Shown piece after piece: positions 45,470-57,164 of a stretch of 60,000 nucleotides of DNA. The position numbers and the translations under genes were made by a program. The stretch covers positions 61,212,042-61,272,041 of the forward strand of contig CM060734.1 of assembly GCA_030704615.1 (NCBI GenBank), written 5' to 3'. Every line of letters begins with the position of its first letter. The first letter of the stretch is position 1. The notes below the pieces were generated by a model that saw only the letters and a program-made list of their open reading frames with translations, made no database searches and had not been told where the DNA came from. The DNA is from Takakia lepidozioides. Lineage: Eukaryota; Streptophyta; Takakiopsida; Takakiales; Takakiaceae.

Positions 45470-46029
45470 GCTTGTTTTACCAGTTTTTTTTTGTAGACAT
45501 GGCTTGCCTATTGTACTATTTTAAAAATAAAATAAAATAGGGGGATCGTAGCCATAATAAAATTTATTATAACTAATTATGACATCAAGGCACATTGGGT
45601 GGTAGCTCATTCTAGCGACGACCCAAGGTCCGAAGCTAATTTAGCGTAGAGCAAGAATAGGCTGCCAAAGTGCCACGTTTTTGTCACCACGTCATCGTCG
45701 CCACGTTTCGTCGTCAAATTCTGTCAAGTCTGCCCGAACTGCCCGTCACTCACGCGCGCGCGCTGCTGCTTCTTTCTCGCTCGCTGTCCTTCGTTTGAGT
45801 TTGCGTGTCTATGTGCGCGTCTGCCTTTGAGCGCTAGGTGTGGTTGCTGGAATCATGGCTGGTGTGGAGGGATAGCACCAACAATGCAGGAGAAATTCAC
45901 AATGAGGAGGAGAAGAAGCCTTTGGAGGGGGGGAGGTCACATTAATCTGAAAGTGAAGGGTCAGGTAATGGAAGCCCGTGGCATTTTTGTAGGGTTTGTT
46001 TCCCTGTTGGGCTTGAAGTCGTTAGGATT

Positions 46030-46120
46030 GTAGAGAATGGCACTTCTGGGCATGTGAAGATGCTTTGTGCGGCAGGCAGTCTGACAGAGCCTCTACAGAC
46101 TTTAAACCAAGGATCAAGTG
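46030..46120 (+). pseudogene. PPR N-terminal fragment
   Basis: On the plus strand about 85 bp reads GTSGHVKMLCAAGSLTEPLQ then TLNQGSS, matching GTSGYVKMLCAAGRLTEALQ of PPR gene A (minus strand near 29,000-29,060) at both DNA and protein level. Neither a PPR repeat run nor a start codon surrounds it, so it is an isolated copied fragment 500 bp outside the MULE. Confidence 0.7.
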
Positions 46121-46300
46121 TCCAAAGTGCAACATGGATAGATACCTGATGATGTTCAAGGGAGAAAGGCCCCACGCAAGGTATATTAAGACCTTAAACT
46201 TGTCTCTAGTGGATTGTTTATTTCTGTCTTTTTGGGTTGAATTTTCTATGTGCGATAAATCTATGTTCACACACGCGCACACACATATGTAGTCAAGTGT

Positions 46301-47560
46301 TGAGCAAGTACGATTTACCCGGGTATACCTAGGTAAGGTTACCCATATATACCTGGACCGGCAGGTTTTGTTTAACCGGACCCGGACCCTTATGAAGGGT
46401 ATTATTTATGTTTTCCCCATGATGAAGGATAAATCACCGGCGTTTATCCGACCCTTAGGGCTGTAATGTTTTGCTTGGCGGGTGATGGAATCCCGGTAAT
46501 GGGCTTGCTCACCTATGGTCTTCTGCCCAGGTCATTCCATTGCCATTAAATGTATCTCAAGGACGATTGCAAATCCCAAAGCATTAAATAGGTACTAATG
46601 CGGTTTTCTAGGCTGCTTCATTGCCTTACACATGTATGATGTACCTATATTTTATTTTTACCTCTTGGGATTGAAACTTAGTTTCTTAACCAGTGTTGGT
46701 CTGGTATCAGGTTTAGGACATACTAGAGTGGTCCTAGTACCAGCCCCATCACACATTTGTTATACCATTTTGGTCTATATAATGGTGGATGTATTTTTTT
46801 TCCAGATATTGGTATGTGTATGAGTATCATGACCACAATACCAGCTGGTATGAAATATCAATTACGGTATCATTCCAAAGTCATCTTGACTTATATTTTA
46901 TAAAATATCAAGTGAAAACAAATACAAAAAACATAAACTAAATTTAAATAAGTACATGTATGTACACATAAATTAATATAATACACATACCAAAGTAAAT
47001 GAGTCCAAGACTGCAGGGGTACTGGTATTGTGCTTGGTATGAGAGAACGGATACCTGGTTAGTATGTAGAACTTAAGACCAGGCTGGTCTGGTCCTTGAT
47101 ACCAGGGTTGGTACAAGCATTGATACTCGGGTCTGATACCCATACTAGATCAACAGTGTTCTTAACATTGATTTATTTTGCGCAAGTTATATTTTGAAAT
47201 ATATTCAATTTTAATTTCTTCTTGTTAGAATCTCATTGGTTTATATTGGTTATATTGCCAATTCATCTGAAATCCTTAGAGAAATTGCCTTTTATCCTAC
47301 CCTTACCCTACCTAAACTTATATTAATCTGGCAGGTAATACCAGATTACCCGGACCCATTAAATAACCTTATCCTCAGGTTATATTTTGAGAGTGTCCGG
47401 TTATACCCCGACCCCGGGTGTTCTACAAATGTGCATTACCCGGAACCGACCCTTACTTTCCATTTGAAAAATAATAATACCTTGACCCGGCAGGTAAATC
47501 TTTTCTCAAAATTCAGGTTACCTTTACCCAGAGGGTAGATAAAAATTCAATACTTGCTCA
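46301..47560. mobile_element. Candidate TIR element with poly-pyrimidine-rich 'acccgg' words
   Basis: TGAGCAAGTA at 46,301-46,310 is matched by TACTTGCTCA at 47,551-47,560, and both ends continue into similar 'ggtaaggttaccc'/'ggtaaaggtaacc' text. Inside are many 'tacccggaccc' words. A nested block starting 'cttaaccagtgttgg' (46,682) is also found at 3,301. No clear target duplication was seen, so this is tentative. Confidence 0.35.
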
Positions 47561-47867
47561 TCATTGGTATAGTCCTTGTTTTTTTCCCACAATACAAGTA
47601 TTGCACAAGTATTGCCGTTGTCAATACCAACCTATGTAAGATATTGACCAGGGTATGGCATGTGGACATGCATATCCGGCGGTTCTTTGCCGGTTATGCA
47701 CATATGCATAACTGGAAAGTGCAGCCCCACAGGAACCGGCTATGGAAGGGAACCAGCAAAAGCCATCCACCTTCCTAACCGACTACGAACTCCGCATCAT
47801 GATTGCAAGGGTGTTATACCCGGAGCAAATGTGGATGACGTAGAGGCGGTTCTAGATAATGATGGTA

Positions 47868-48440
47868 GTTAAGAACATTAAGAGCGTTGAATTTGGAATC
47901 AACCAAAATATTTGACATAACCTTAGATAAACCTGAATCAATTGATTAAAATTAAAATAAGTAAATATTGGTGGTGGACAATTGGAAAGGCAATATATTA
48001 TATCCTTCATGTGGATGCATTTGCCGACATATCTTTAACCTTTTCATATTGATACAATTATGCAAAAGACAAAAACTTACTTGTTGTTTGGGCTGATTTA
48101 ATAATGTCGATTACGACTATGAAATATTTCAGTGGTTTATGTTTATGTGGTAGTCAAGAACATTAAGAACGTTAAAGTTGGAATCCAATTATGTTATTGT
48201 ATTTGACTTTTCTCACTTCTTTTGTCATCCAACCAAAATATTTGACATAACCTTAGATACATTGAATCGATTGATTAAAATTAAAATAAGTAAATATTGG
48301 TCGTGGACCATTGGAAATGCAACATATTATATCCTTCATGTGGATGCATTTGCCGACATATCTTTGACCTTTTCATATCGATACAATTATGCAAAAGACA
48401 AAAACTTACTTGTTGTTTGGGATGATTACAACTATGGAAT
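47868..48440 (+). repeat. Tandem duplication of about 240 bp before the Hint gene
   Basis: 47,868-48,105 and 48,153-48,430 share 'aaccaaaatatttgacataa', 'attaaaataagtaaatattgg', 'tccttcatgtggatgcattt' and 'gcaaaagacaaaaacttact' in order. The second copy has an open frame (TIGNATYYILHVDAFADIS, YNYAKDKNLLVVWDDYNYG) that may be the first recognisable exon of the Hint gene. The first copy carries an insertion at the end of that frame. Confidence 0.75.
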
Positions 48441-51400
48441 ATTTCAACTCTTGAAACCATTATAAGAAATGATCAACCACATGTGATTTAATGTGCAATA
48501 TTGGGATTTTTGTCAAATTCTTCATCGGATGAACATGGTGGCAGTTGTGGCTATATAAGCCCCCCTCTTAGGAGTGGCCTTATGTCGATTGTCAATATTA
48601 TGGTGGACACATGCCAATACAAATGCAGGGATATCCTTGATACTTGTATCTTATTACTCATAAGTAAAGAGAGGAGTCCATGAAGTAAGTCTATATCTTT
48701 CTTATAAACATACGTATATGTGTACAATTGAGATTGAGAAGTTTTGGGTCTATTTATTCAGAAGTATTAAGATATGATGTGTGCACAAAATTATGTAAAA
48801 GTTATGATTTATATGTATAATCACATTAATGTTGTTTAGCCTACAATGATGCATAATAATCTCAAATTGTTATGGTTATCTTACGAAGTGCAGGTGAGGG
48901 CAGCAAGTCATTTAAACACGCTTGCCAAATTCTTATATGGAGTGTCGAATGAGGACCATATTTTCTCCACGGTGCTTTATGCAGGCATATCTATGTGCAT
49001 TACTACTACTAACTTGGCAATGTACAAGTAAGGTATTTGGAGCTAGTGATCAAGATGTTTTGCAAATTATTGTGGAAACTCTACAAGATGCAGAAGTGTC
49101 AAAAAGTGGACCGGCTGCAATATACACAACCTAAGTTACATAAATTCACCAACAAAGGATCACTTGCCAACTCGGGGGTATTTTTTGGGTGTTGTACCGG
49201 CAAAAGTAATAAGTGCAATATGTACGAGGGTCCATAATGGAAGTACAAAAATTTCAGCCTCTATCGCTGCATATGATAAAACGGACCTACATACTCTTCA
49301 GGTATACATCCATAAACCATTTAGTCTCTCCCATTGTTATACTAAAACACCCATAGTACTTATCTCCCAAATTACCAAATGACAAACGGATTACATTAGT
49401 TATGGTTTTGTTATGCATCATACTTATATAACAAAAATAATGTATTTCTTCTCATTTATGGTGTATATCTTATTCGCATGTAGAGCCCTCAGATTCACAT
49501 CTTGGATAGTTGATGCATAAGAAAAGATGTTACAGGAGAACTATTGTTTATATAGCTAAAATGTTCTTTGTATCTAAAGTATGCAAGAATCGTGATAGTT
49601 GGAATTGTGAGTGTACAATTGAATTGGTTAGGAATGTACAATTGAATTGCAAAGTTTTTTTTTTTTTTTTTCTTGTGTACTATCTTAACTCTTGCATTGA
49701 ATGAAGACTTTAATTTCAAGTTTAAAAAACTTAAAAAGATGCAAATTAATAAGATTTAAAAGGTCGATTTTTACTTTTTGAATAATGTCAATGAATACAA
49801 TTTTTTGGTTTGGATAATGTATTTTACAGAATTAATAATCAAAAATTATATCTTTAAATAAATATATTTGTAACTGAGCGATGGACTAGAGGGAAGTTCT
49901 CCATATTGTTCTTCTACATTTCAGCTACAAACCATAATATTTCATGCAAACTGACATGATTTTAGTTTCTTCTATGCACGTGCAGATTATATCTATTAAC
50001 GGTTGTGGTGCATCAAATGCACCACAAGGAGTGGATATTCTTTTATCGCATGAAGGACATATTACTTTTGTATGGTATCTAAATTTTTTAGACACAACAA
50101 CATGCATCAATCTACATCATATCTAGCAATCATTCTGATCTCTTTTTTATATTTAATCCATTTTGTTCTCTCTCTTGAATCCAATCACTCTCCAAACTTA
50201 TTCTTTGAATACTAGTCTCAATTGTCTCGTTACTTAGAATTTCCTCCAAAGGCTTGTGTATTACAATTGAGGATTGAATACCTTTATAATGATAAGGGTC
50301 ATCTCCTACAAATGTTAACAACTTCTTACATTTGGGAATACTACAACATATTGAAAAATTGACTCATCTAAGTAATTACTTCTATTTCGACTTACTCGCT
50401 TCAATTTTGATTTAAATAATCACATTGATAATAACAAGCATTTGTGATTGTTTGCGTTTTTATTTTTTTTGCATTTGTTGACAGGCCGTGAAATGCAACC
50501 CATTATATAAACACCTTTGTGGAATATTACAAGTGGATAATACTTCAGCGGTGTGTCCATATCCTACATTGAAACATGGTGGTAAGCCGGAAGAATGGAT
50601 GCACAAGATTGCAGGCGAAATATTTACTGGACCACTTTATGCGTTGTGTGATGCGGATCCAAACTTTGCTGGTGTAAAATATCAACCAATAATCGATCCT
50701 CCACCCCATTGTTGCACCACTGGCGCAGGTGGAGATGGTTGTTTCCCGGTTATGCATCTTAACAAGTCTCTATTTCAGTTTAAAGCATAGATTAATCTAG
50801 AGAATGATGGTTGAACATTTTCATTGTCCAAACTTGATGCTATTACTTGTCGAGTATGTGCCCAAGACAAGTGGAACGGCAAATGTACAATCCTATAAAA
50901 ATAAAAATAAGTATAAATATGTATTGCATGTACATAATTTCCTATTTCCTATTTCATTGTCCCATTTGTTATATATTCAATGTGGTTGCTTACCATTTGA
51001 TATATGACTTTGATACTCAAACATTAGGATTGTGAGTTATTTCATTTGTGAACTTTCTTAGTGAATATGCATTGACATGCAAAAAGGCAATAGCTCTTCC
51101 GGGTCAAGTGACACCATAATTTACACTTCCTTCGGGAGGCGTGATATGTTACATTATTACTATCATGCATTGACGTTGTTTTACAAGAGATGCCCTCATC
51201 ACTCTTCCAACTGGCATACAAAAGCCGATGTCAGAACTCTCCATTGGAGACAAAGTATGTTGTGTTACCCAACCATCAACCAATATACTACTCATTAAGA
51301 TATGTCATTTCAATATGTGAGCTTTGTGATTTGACCAATATAATGTATGTAAACAACAATTTTTGTTATACAGATATATGATAAAATTGATATTATAACA

Positions 51401-52574
51401 AATATTTGATTTCAGGTGGCTGTGATGAATGCGGATGGAGAAATAGCATTTGACGAAGTTTATGCGTTTGGTCACAATGATGTTGGTGCCATAAGCTCAT
51501 TTGTGAAGCTCACTTTGCAACCAACTATCATGAGTGATAATGATTTTTTAGTGAAAACTCTTGAGCTCGCTCCCCACCATTTGCTCCAGTATCATCAGGT
51601 ATTTTTTGTGGGGACATTATAATTTTGTTTCAACTATATGTTTATATAAACATATATAAGATTTGTGTAATCCATACAAACAATGAACTTTTGATGTACT
51701 TTTTAATTTGAAAGTACTCTCATTTATATATTTGTTGTGTGGTGTTAGGCATGAATGATAACATGACGTACAAACGAGCTTAGAACATACATGTAGGTGA
51801 CTTGATGTGGATCAATACGAATAAGATCATGACGGGTGAGATTACATTATATTTTTTATGGTTTTTAAATTTATGCATATAACAGTGACAAGCTTTAGGG
51901 CTATGTGGGCTACTCATCATTCCACTGGCCGGGACCTTGTTGACTATGATTCTACATAATTTGATAGAAGTTTCTAGTATATGGTTGATAGTACAAATCT
52001 CATGCTTGAAAAGTTGTGAGGTGAATTGACACAAAATAAATTTGTTCGCTTGAAGTTTTCTTGTTTCCTTAACCATTGACATTTAACAATAATTCAAACA
52101 TTGAATTGTGGCAGATGCAACGGTGAGTATTAATGTTTGGGTTGTACAACCCTTACACTCTAAGTGGAAATATTGTCGGAGATGATGTGGTGGCATCTGT
52201 GCATAGTGATTGGTTTCTCGATGGTTTATTTGACGCTATCACAATCACACATTGGCTTCCTACAGCTTATCAGGTATTTCCAAAACGTTACATGTTCAAG
52301 TTATTTATTTATTTCATATTCCAGCACTAGGATTTAATATTATCATTAATATTGTGGCTTTGTTCACATATGACAGATGGTGCTAGCTCCATTGCGGATG
52401 CTTTATTATTTCTTGGGCAAAAACACATATGCTAGATTTTATTACTTTGTGGGGTCGTATATGGATGTACCTCATTTTCTCACTCTCCATGGCGGCAAAT
52501 GTGCAACTGTTGGTGGTATGGTTGCTACATTTATATTAGTCTCTCTTCCGATGCGAACGAACTCAAAATTTTGA
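48290..52574 (+). pseudogene. Hedgehog-type Hint (Hog) domain gene, multi-exon, lesioned
   Basis: Small exons spell a protein whose C-terminal half is a Hint autoprocessing domain, the fold that self-cleaves at a starting Cys in Hedgehog and inteins. N-terminal candidates: 48,501-48,650 (VDTCQYKCRDILDT), 48,898-49,120 (VRAASHLNTLAKFLYGV, then SDQDVLQIIVETLQDA), 49,150-49,302, 49,986-50,068 (INGCGASNAPQGVDILLSHE), 50,485-50,750 (…CCTTGAGGDGCFP). Hint part: 51,190-51,254 (ALITLPTGIQKPMSELSIGD), 51,416-51,598 (FDEVYAFGHNDVGAISSFVK, LELAPHHLL), 51,749-51,835 (NIHVGDLMW), 52,115-52,273 (GLYNPYTLSGNI, DDVVASVHSDW), 52,377-52,574 (VLAPLRMLYYFLG, DVPHFLTLHGG). Lesions: a 4-bp duplication near 49,030, apparent 1-bp loss after CFP, TAG at 51,781, frame slip at about 52,130. 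Confidence 0.7.
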
Positions 52575-52764
52575 GTGTGGAGTGATGACATAAGTAGGTC
52601 AATGGAGAAACAAATGGTTATGTGGTGGCACATAAAATTGCGATGCAGGGTGATATCGAACATATATCTATATGTGGCTTTAAAAGTTAAACCTATTACT
52701 ACTTATGGATGACCTTATGTCCCTGATAACCAAACCATCTATTGGATACTATGTAATAGTAGGG

Positions 52765-52895
52765 CATAGGGCCCATCCCCGAAAGGGGGTAGTAGCTGTA
52801 AGGCGAAGTGGCTCTTAGTTACGCCGGCTTTGGCCGGAGTCTTCTCTCTGTCTCTCTGTCTCTCTGTCTCTCTCTCTCTTTGTCTCTGTCTCTCC
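52765..52895 (+). mobile_element. SINE-like element, 131-bp copy with (TCTCTG)n tail
   Basis: Flanked by the 11-bp direct repeat 'taatagtaggg' (52,754-52,764 and 52,896-52,906). Contains 'ggcgaagtggctcttagtta' and 'ccggagtcttctctctg', then a (TCTCTG)n tail. It aligns to the 3' half of the element at 21,102-21,358, including 'gcataggg' and 'ccgaaaggggg' upstream, and is 5'-truncated relative to it. Confidence 0.88.
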
Positions 52896-52909
52896 TAATA
52901 GTAGGGCTA

Positions 52910-53870
52910 ATTCTACGATATTGTGAGTCATGACACAACTATGTGTCATCTTGATGTTTTCATTGCACCAATGATAATCGTAAAATTGGAACATTATATT
53001 TGGCTAAAGTGAAGAACATGGTTGAAAAGTGGATAAAGCCATTTTATGGGATTTTAGAAATATATTAGAGATTGTGTGTGTGTGTGTGTGTGTGTCTTTC
53101 TGCTCAGGTCATTTTGAAAGAGCTGCGATCAAAACCCTCGAGGCTGATATAGTCGTAAAACTTGTCCTTGTTGTTGGTTGTGGCTCTTTTCTTGCAAAAC
53201 ACACCTCTGTGGGAGCCCCAACTTCAATCCTTGGCAGCCCTTGCTTTGACACCATTGTTGGAGTCATGGAAAAGTGTGATTGCAAGATTGTGCCACAGCG
53301 GCCTCGACCAATCAGTTGATAGAGCAATCGTAGACTCCATAGTTATTTGAGCTATGTTTGATTGTCAGTGTTTTGGGCACTTGCTTTATAAGTGACCCAA
53401 CTTCCCAGTACAATTGAAACATGTTTGTTAGACATCGTTTGTAGAGGCTCACCATGCCTCCCCACATGCGTCTTTTCATTTGATCCTTCAATCGTCGACT
53501 TCAGATGGCTCCCAATTGATCCAATCTCGCGGCATAGCTATCCCACTCCTTCCCACTCTTTTTCACTATCACTATCAAATCTTTGTCTACTTAGTTTTTT
53601 TGGTCTTCTAGACAACGACACGTATATGACGTTCACTAACGACAGTAAAGTCTTGGACAAAACACGATGCATATATGGCTAAGTGTTATTTGCATATGTA
53701 ACAAAAAGAACATAGACAATGAAGAAAAGTGTTATCTGCAGATGTAATGAAGTTTCCATGTAAAGCAACCCATACAAAATGATCTAAATTTGCACTAAAT
53801 CTACTGGTATGTAAGTTGAGCACCGAGTGCCGATCATCAATCGCATTCAACCCAAAATTGTCTCCCCTTA
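52910..53870. other. Intergenic with (TG)n microsatellite and possible retroelement scraps
   Basis: A (TG)n tract lies at 53,072-53,094. 'CQCFGHLLYK' readable near 53,370 resembles a decayed CCHC knuckle but is followed by a stop. The 96-residue frame at 53,029-53,319 matches nothing I know. Confidence 0.35.
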
Positions 53871-53877
53871 GAAATGG

Positions 53878-53942
53878 CAAAGCCCCAAGTGGGACTTGAA
53901 CCCACTAACATGCCCAACCACGTGTGGCTTGCATGTGGGGCG
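53878..53942 (-). repeat. tRNA-like 3' half (SINE or tRNA relic)
   Basis: On the minus strand 'gtgggttcaagtcccacttg' forms a T-arm-like hairpin with a B box, followed by 'gggc' that can pair with 'gcccc' about 55 nt upstream. The D-arm/A box is absent and the length is short, so it is not a functional tRNA call. Confidence 0.4.
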
Positions 53943-54004
53943 AAGATATGGTATGGGACAAACTGCAAGTATTATGGCATGTTGCTCAGATAGGCCAGAA
54001 TAAT

Positions 54005-54030
54005 CCCCCCCCCCCCCCCCCCCCCCCCCC
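54005..54030. repeat. C26 homopolymer
   Basis: An uninterrupted run of 26 C followed by 'acacacc'. It is one of five long G/C homopolymers in the window (2284-2302, 26184-26198, 33926-33944, here, 59742-59759). The length is likely to be unreliable in the assembly. Confidence 0.9.
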
Positions 54031-55640
54031 ACACACCTTTTGCATGCATATGGATGCAATGAAATGCAAGGAAAGAGCAAATGAATGCAATGTAGGTCTA
54101 CAAAAGCCTCCATATCCTCTGTCGCACACCGACAAGCCCCGCTGCGCGTCGACACGAAGGAGGAGCTAACATCAAGGGGGCCCGGAGTTCGGCGATGAGG
54201 TGGGTTAGGCTCAAGAACCGCCCCCCGTAAGTGTGTCGCTAATCTTGACAGAGGGTCAGCGGTCGATGGAAGATTTTCTCCCACTATCTAAACTACCGGC
54301 AAACGTAGGGTCCAACTCCCACGCTCACGGGGCAAACGTTTGGCAACTTACGAAAAACTGCTCCTAGCTAATTGCTTTCTATGTCTTTTTATTGAGGTAA
54401 CACGATTTCACCCTGGAGCCTGTCAGGTTTCTCGGGAGGTCCCCTCTGCTTGGAGCGTCTACTTCCGGAAAGCTTCTCCAAGATGTTAAGGGCAAGCCAC
54501 TTAGGTTGGGAATGCTTCACATTCATGCTTCACATGATCGCACGTGTGTGCCGAAGGGCCATCTATGTTCCCGCTATCCTGAGGGGAGAGCAAACCCTAG
54601 CGTAGCAATACCTCTACCCAAAAATATCATATTTTCTCCCTATTTTCTAAGGCCATTTGCTCATTTAGAAATAGTTTTTAAAATAAAATTAGAAAAAATA
54701 CTACATAGGTAGGATTTTCTAATATGAAAATAGAAATTTAAATAATACTATTCTTACTTTCTGGTGAATTTCTAAGCATATAAACCCAAAGTATGCACGA
54801 CAACATTCAAAAGCTCAGCTGAACGGGCGACGATGGGAACTCCGCAGTTTGCGGAAGGAGACCCCAACGGTCTCTTCGTCTCTCTCACTGACGTTACTGC
54901 TTACTGTCGTCACCATGCGCTTCCTGGATCTCTTCAAAGGACGCAACTCCACAAGGCCTTGCCTAAGTTGATTGGCCAATCTCTCAATTCCATTATGTTT
55001 TCTCAAAAAAAAATCCAATAACCGATTTTTTAATCTGCTTGCGTTTTGGGACGCCCTTCTAAGTTTCCTTCTCTATCTACACCTCCCTTATCATTCTCCT
55101 TTCATCTAATCCATCAATACTGTGTATCACCTCTTCATCCCTGCTCGACATTTCCCTTAATGTCACTTTCAGTCAAGTGGCGCTGTCATCCCATCACCTC
55201 TTCAACTACCCGTCTTTATAAATGACGGCTGCCAACTTGGTCGCGCGGGTTGCCACCAAGTAACAACCTCCAAATCCTATAGTCCTCTTCCTCACTTTTA
55301 CAATTCACTATCATTTCGCTCCGAGTTATCTCTAAGTCTCTACTATTTTTGCATTCATCGATCCTCTCTTCAGGCGTTCTCACTCTTCCCTAGTTGCTTA
55401 TTCACAATCTCTAGTTCTGGTCTGCGTTGTTTCCTCTAATTTCTCGTTGTTGTCTTTAAACTATCGTTGTAGTTTTAGCTGGCACTAGCTTGTCCTCCCG
55501 GGTTCTACAGCTTCCTGATCTACCTCGCTCACTGATCTCTGGCCCTCGCTGAATCGCTCGCCTTAACTCTCGTCGTCTCTTAGCTCTTCCTACTTCTTAG
55601 TCTCCAGTACAGCCTTCAGATTAGTCAAGTGCGCTTGCTC
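54031..55640. other. Intergenic, no gene
   Basis: Short frames only. A pyrimidine-rich stretch from about 55,030 to 55,640 precedes the LINE ORF1 start and is probably the LINE 5' UTR. Confidence 0.4.
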
Positions 55641-55648
55641 CTCTCAAC

Positions 55649-57161
55649 ATGGCCTCTTTTGGGAATGGTTTCTTCATGCAAGCGGAGCCCCAGGAAGCCC
55701 GCTTCCCGCTGGACCTGCCGCTCCCTATGCGAAGACGCGTGCAACCCTCATCAGGAACGAGATTCTACTTGGCGCATCAAGCTAAGACAAGGCATGACCT
55801 GTCCAGGGGTCCTATAAGACTTCCTTTCCTTCCCCCTCCCTTCCATTCAACGCCCCCATCTCCCTCTCTTTTCCCTCCCTCCAGACACCCTGGCTTTGGT
55901 TTTTTCAGTGATAGATCCCCCTCTATTGGCTCCAGAAGAGACAAATTGGACAAAGGACTTAGGATCCCCTTCTCACTCATGATCTTCTAGATGAGGACTC
56001 TCCCCTTGTCGCCATGGGCCTGGAGGATATAGACACCCAAGTTACAAACTCTGGAAAAGCATGGCATCCTCGTCCACTTCCCGGGAAGAAAAGTTAACAG
56101 AGCCTACGTCAGGGATTGGGCAATTCGCCACTTGGGGGGCTCGGGTGAACTCGGGTAGCAGTTTTGCCACAACAAAGGGATAGGCTTCTTTTCCATTGTG
56201 TTTGAAACCAAAGAGGCTGCTGCCCAAGCCTTACTGTTCAATCCTCACACAAAAAGATTCAATGTGAATATCTTCCCCTGGTCCTCCAAAATGGGGAACA
56301 GAACGGAAAGAAGTGGGGACCCAGAATTATATCTATCCCATTCTTCCGGATCAATACTTGGCTAATATGTCGGATATAGCTAACCACTTTGGCTTCTACC
56401 TGGGCTGTATGTCAGTTTTTTATCCACAAATGTGCACTCAAAACCTCCGCCAAGACTTGGCATGGAGGACAGGTACTATAGCCTCCAAGCTTCATGAATC
56501 AGGCTGCCCCAAAATAGTACTGATGATGCCCAATGATGCAGCTCTACCAAATTTCATCAGACTTCCTATCGATAAAGAAGGGAACTACTTTGAGGAATCT
56601 ACATTTGCTGCGTGTTTTAACTGTGGTCAACTAGGCCATTTTAAAATCGATTGCCCTTCTGCTAAGAGAAAGAGGGCCCCAAACTCTCCATCCTCCTTGG
56701 ACTCTGGTAGGCGAACTCCTCTCCAGCACACCACTGGAAATCAGGCCCCCCAGGTTGGTCAGAAAGGCACTGCCCAGTTGAAAGGAAGGCCATCCTCAGC
56801 CTTCTCTCTGTATTCAGCGCGTCAGGCTTCGGCTTCACAAGACACGATGCAATTCAGATACTCCAGACCCAAAGCTCTCTGTCAGACACGACTCCTTCCG
56901 AGATCCCATGTTTTTGGAAGTTGGATCTTTTTTCAACCACCAGGCAAGGGTACCACTGAGTCAGGCGCAACCCCAGGGCAGATTGTCGACTCCCAGGAGT
57001 TATGGTCAAATATCTGCAGGCTCTCAAAAATCCACTCTTCAGCTCATTATGCCCACCAAACCCCCCAAGCATTCCAGCCTGCCCATTCCCAGGGTTATTT
57101 TGGGTGTTGCCATCAACTCAGTATTTTTTCATCTGAACCGGATGAAATGTACAGCTTCTGA
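55649..57161 (+). mobile_element. LINE (L1-type) ORF1 remnant with CCHC knuckle
   Basis: The ATG at 55,649 opens MASFGNGFFMQAEPQEARFP. After a frame slip near 55,985 come DLLDEDSPLVAMGLEDIDTQ, NRAYVRDWAIRHLG and SIVFETKEAAAQALLFNPHT, which resemble the DUF4283 RNA-binding part of plant LINE ORF1. The frame at 56,313-57,161 contains the zinc knuckle CFNCGQLGHFKIDC (C-x2-C-x4-H-x4-C, about 56,614-56,655) and a basic, Ser/Pro-rich tail. ORF1 proteins coat LINE RNA. At least two frameshifts are present, and no ORF2 follows, so the copy is dead or truncated. Confidence 0.72.
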
Positions 57162-57164
57162 TGA

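Noticed and set aside
31297-54270. Similarity between 31,340 ('ggttgggctcgaggaaccgcc') and 54,190 ('gggttaggctcaagaaccgcc')
   Set aside because: Match is about 20 bp with mismatches and the flanks do not align; too weak to call a repeat family.
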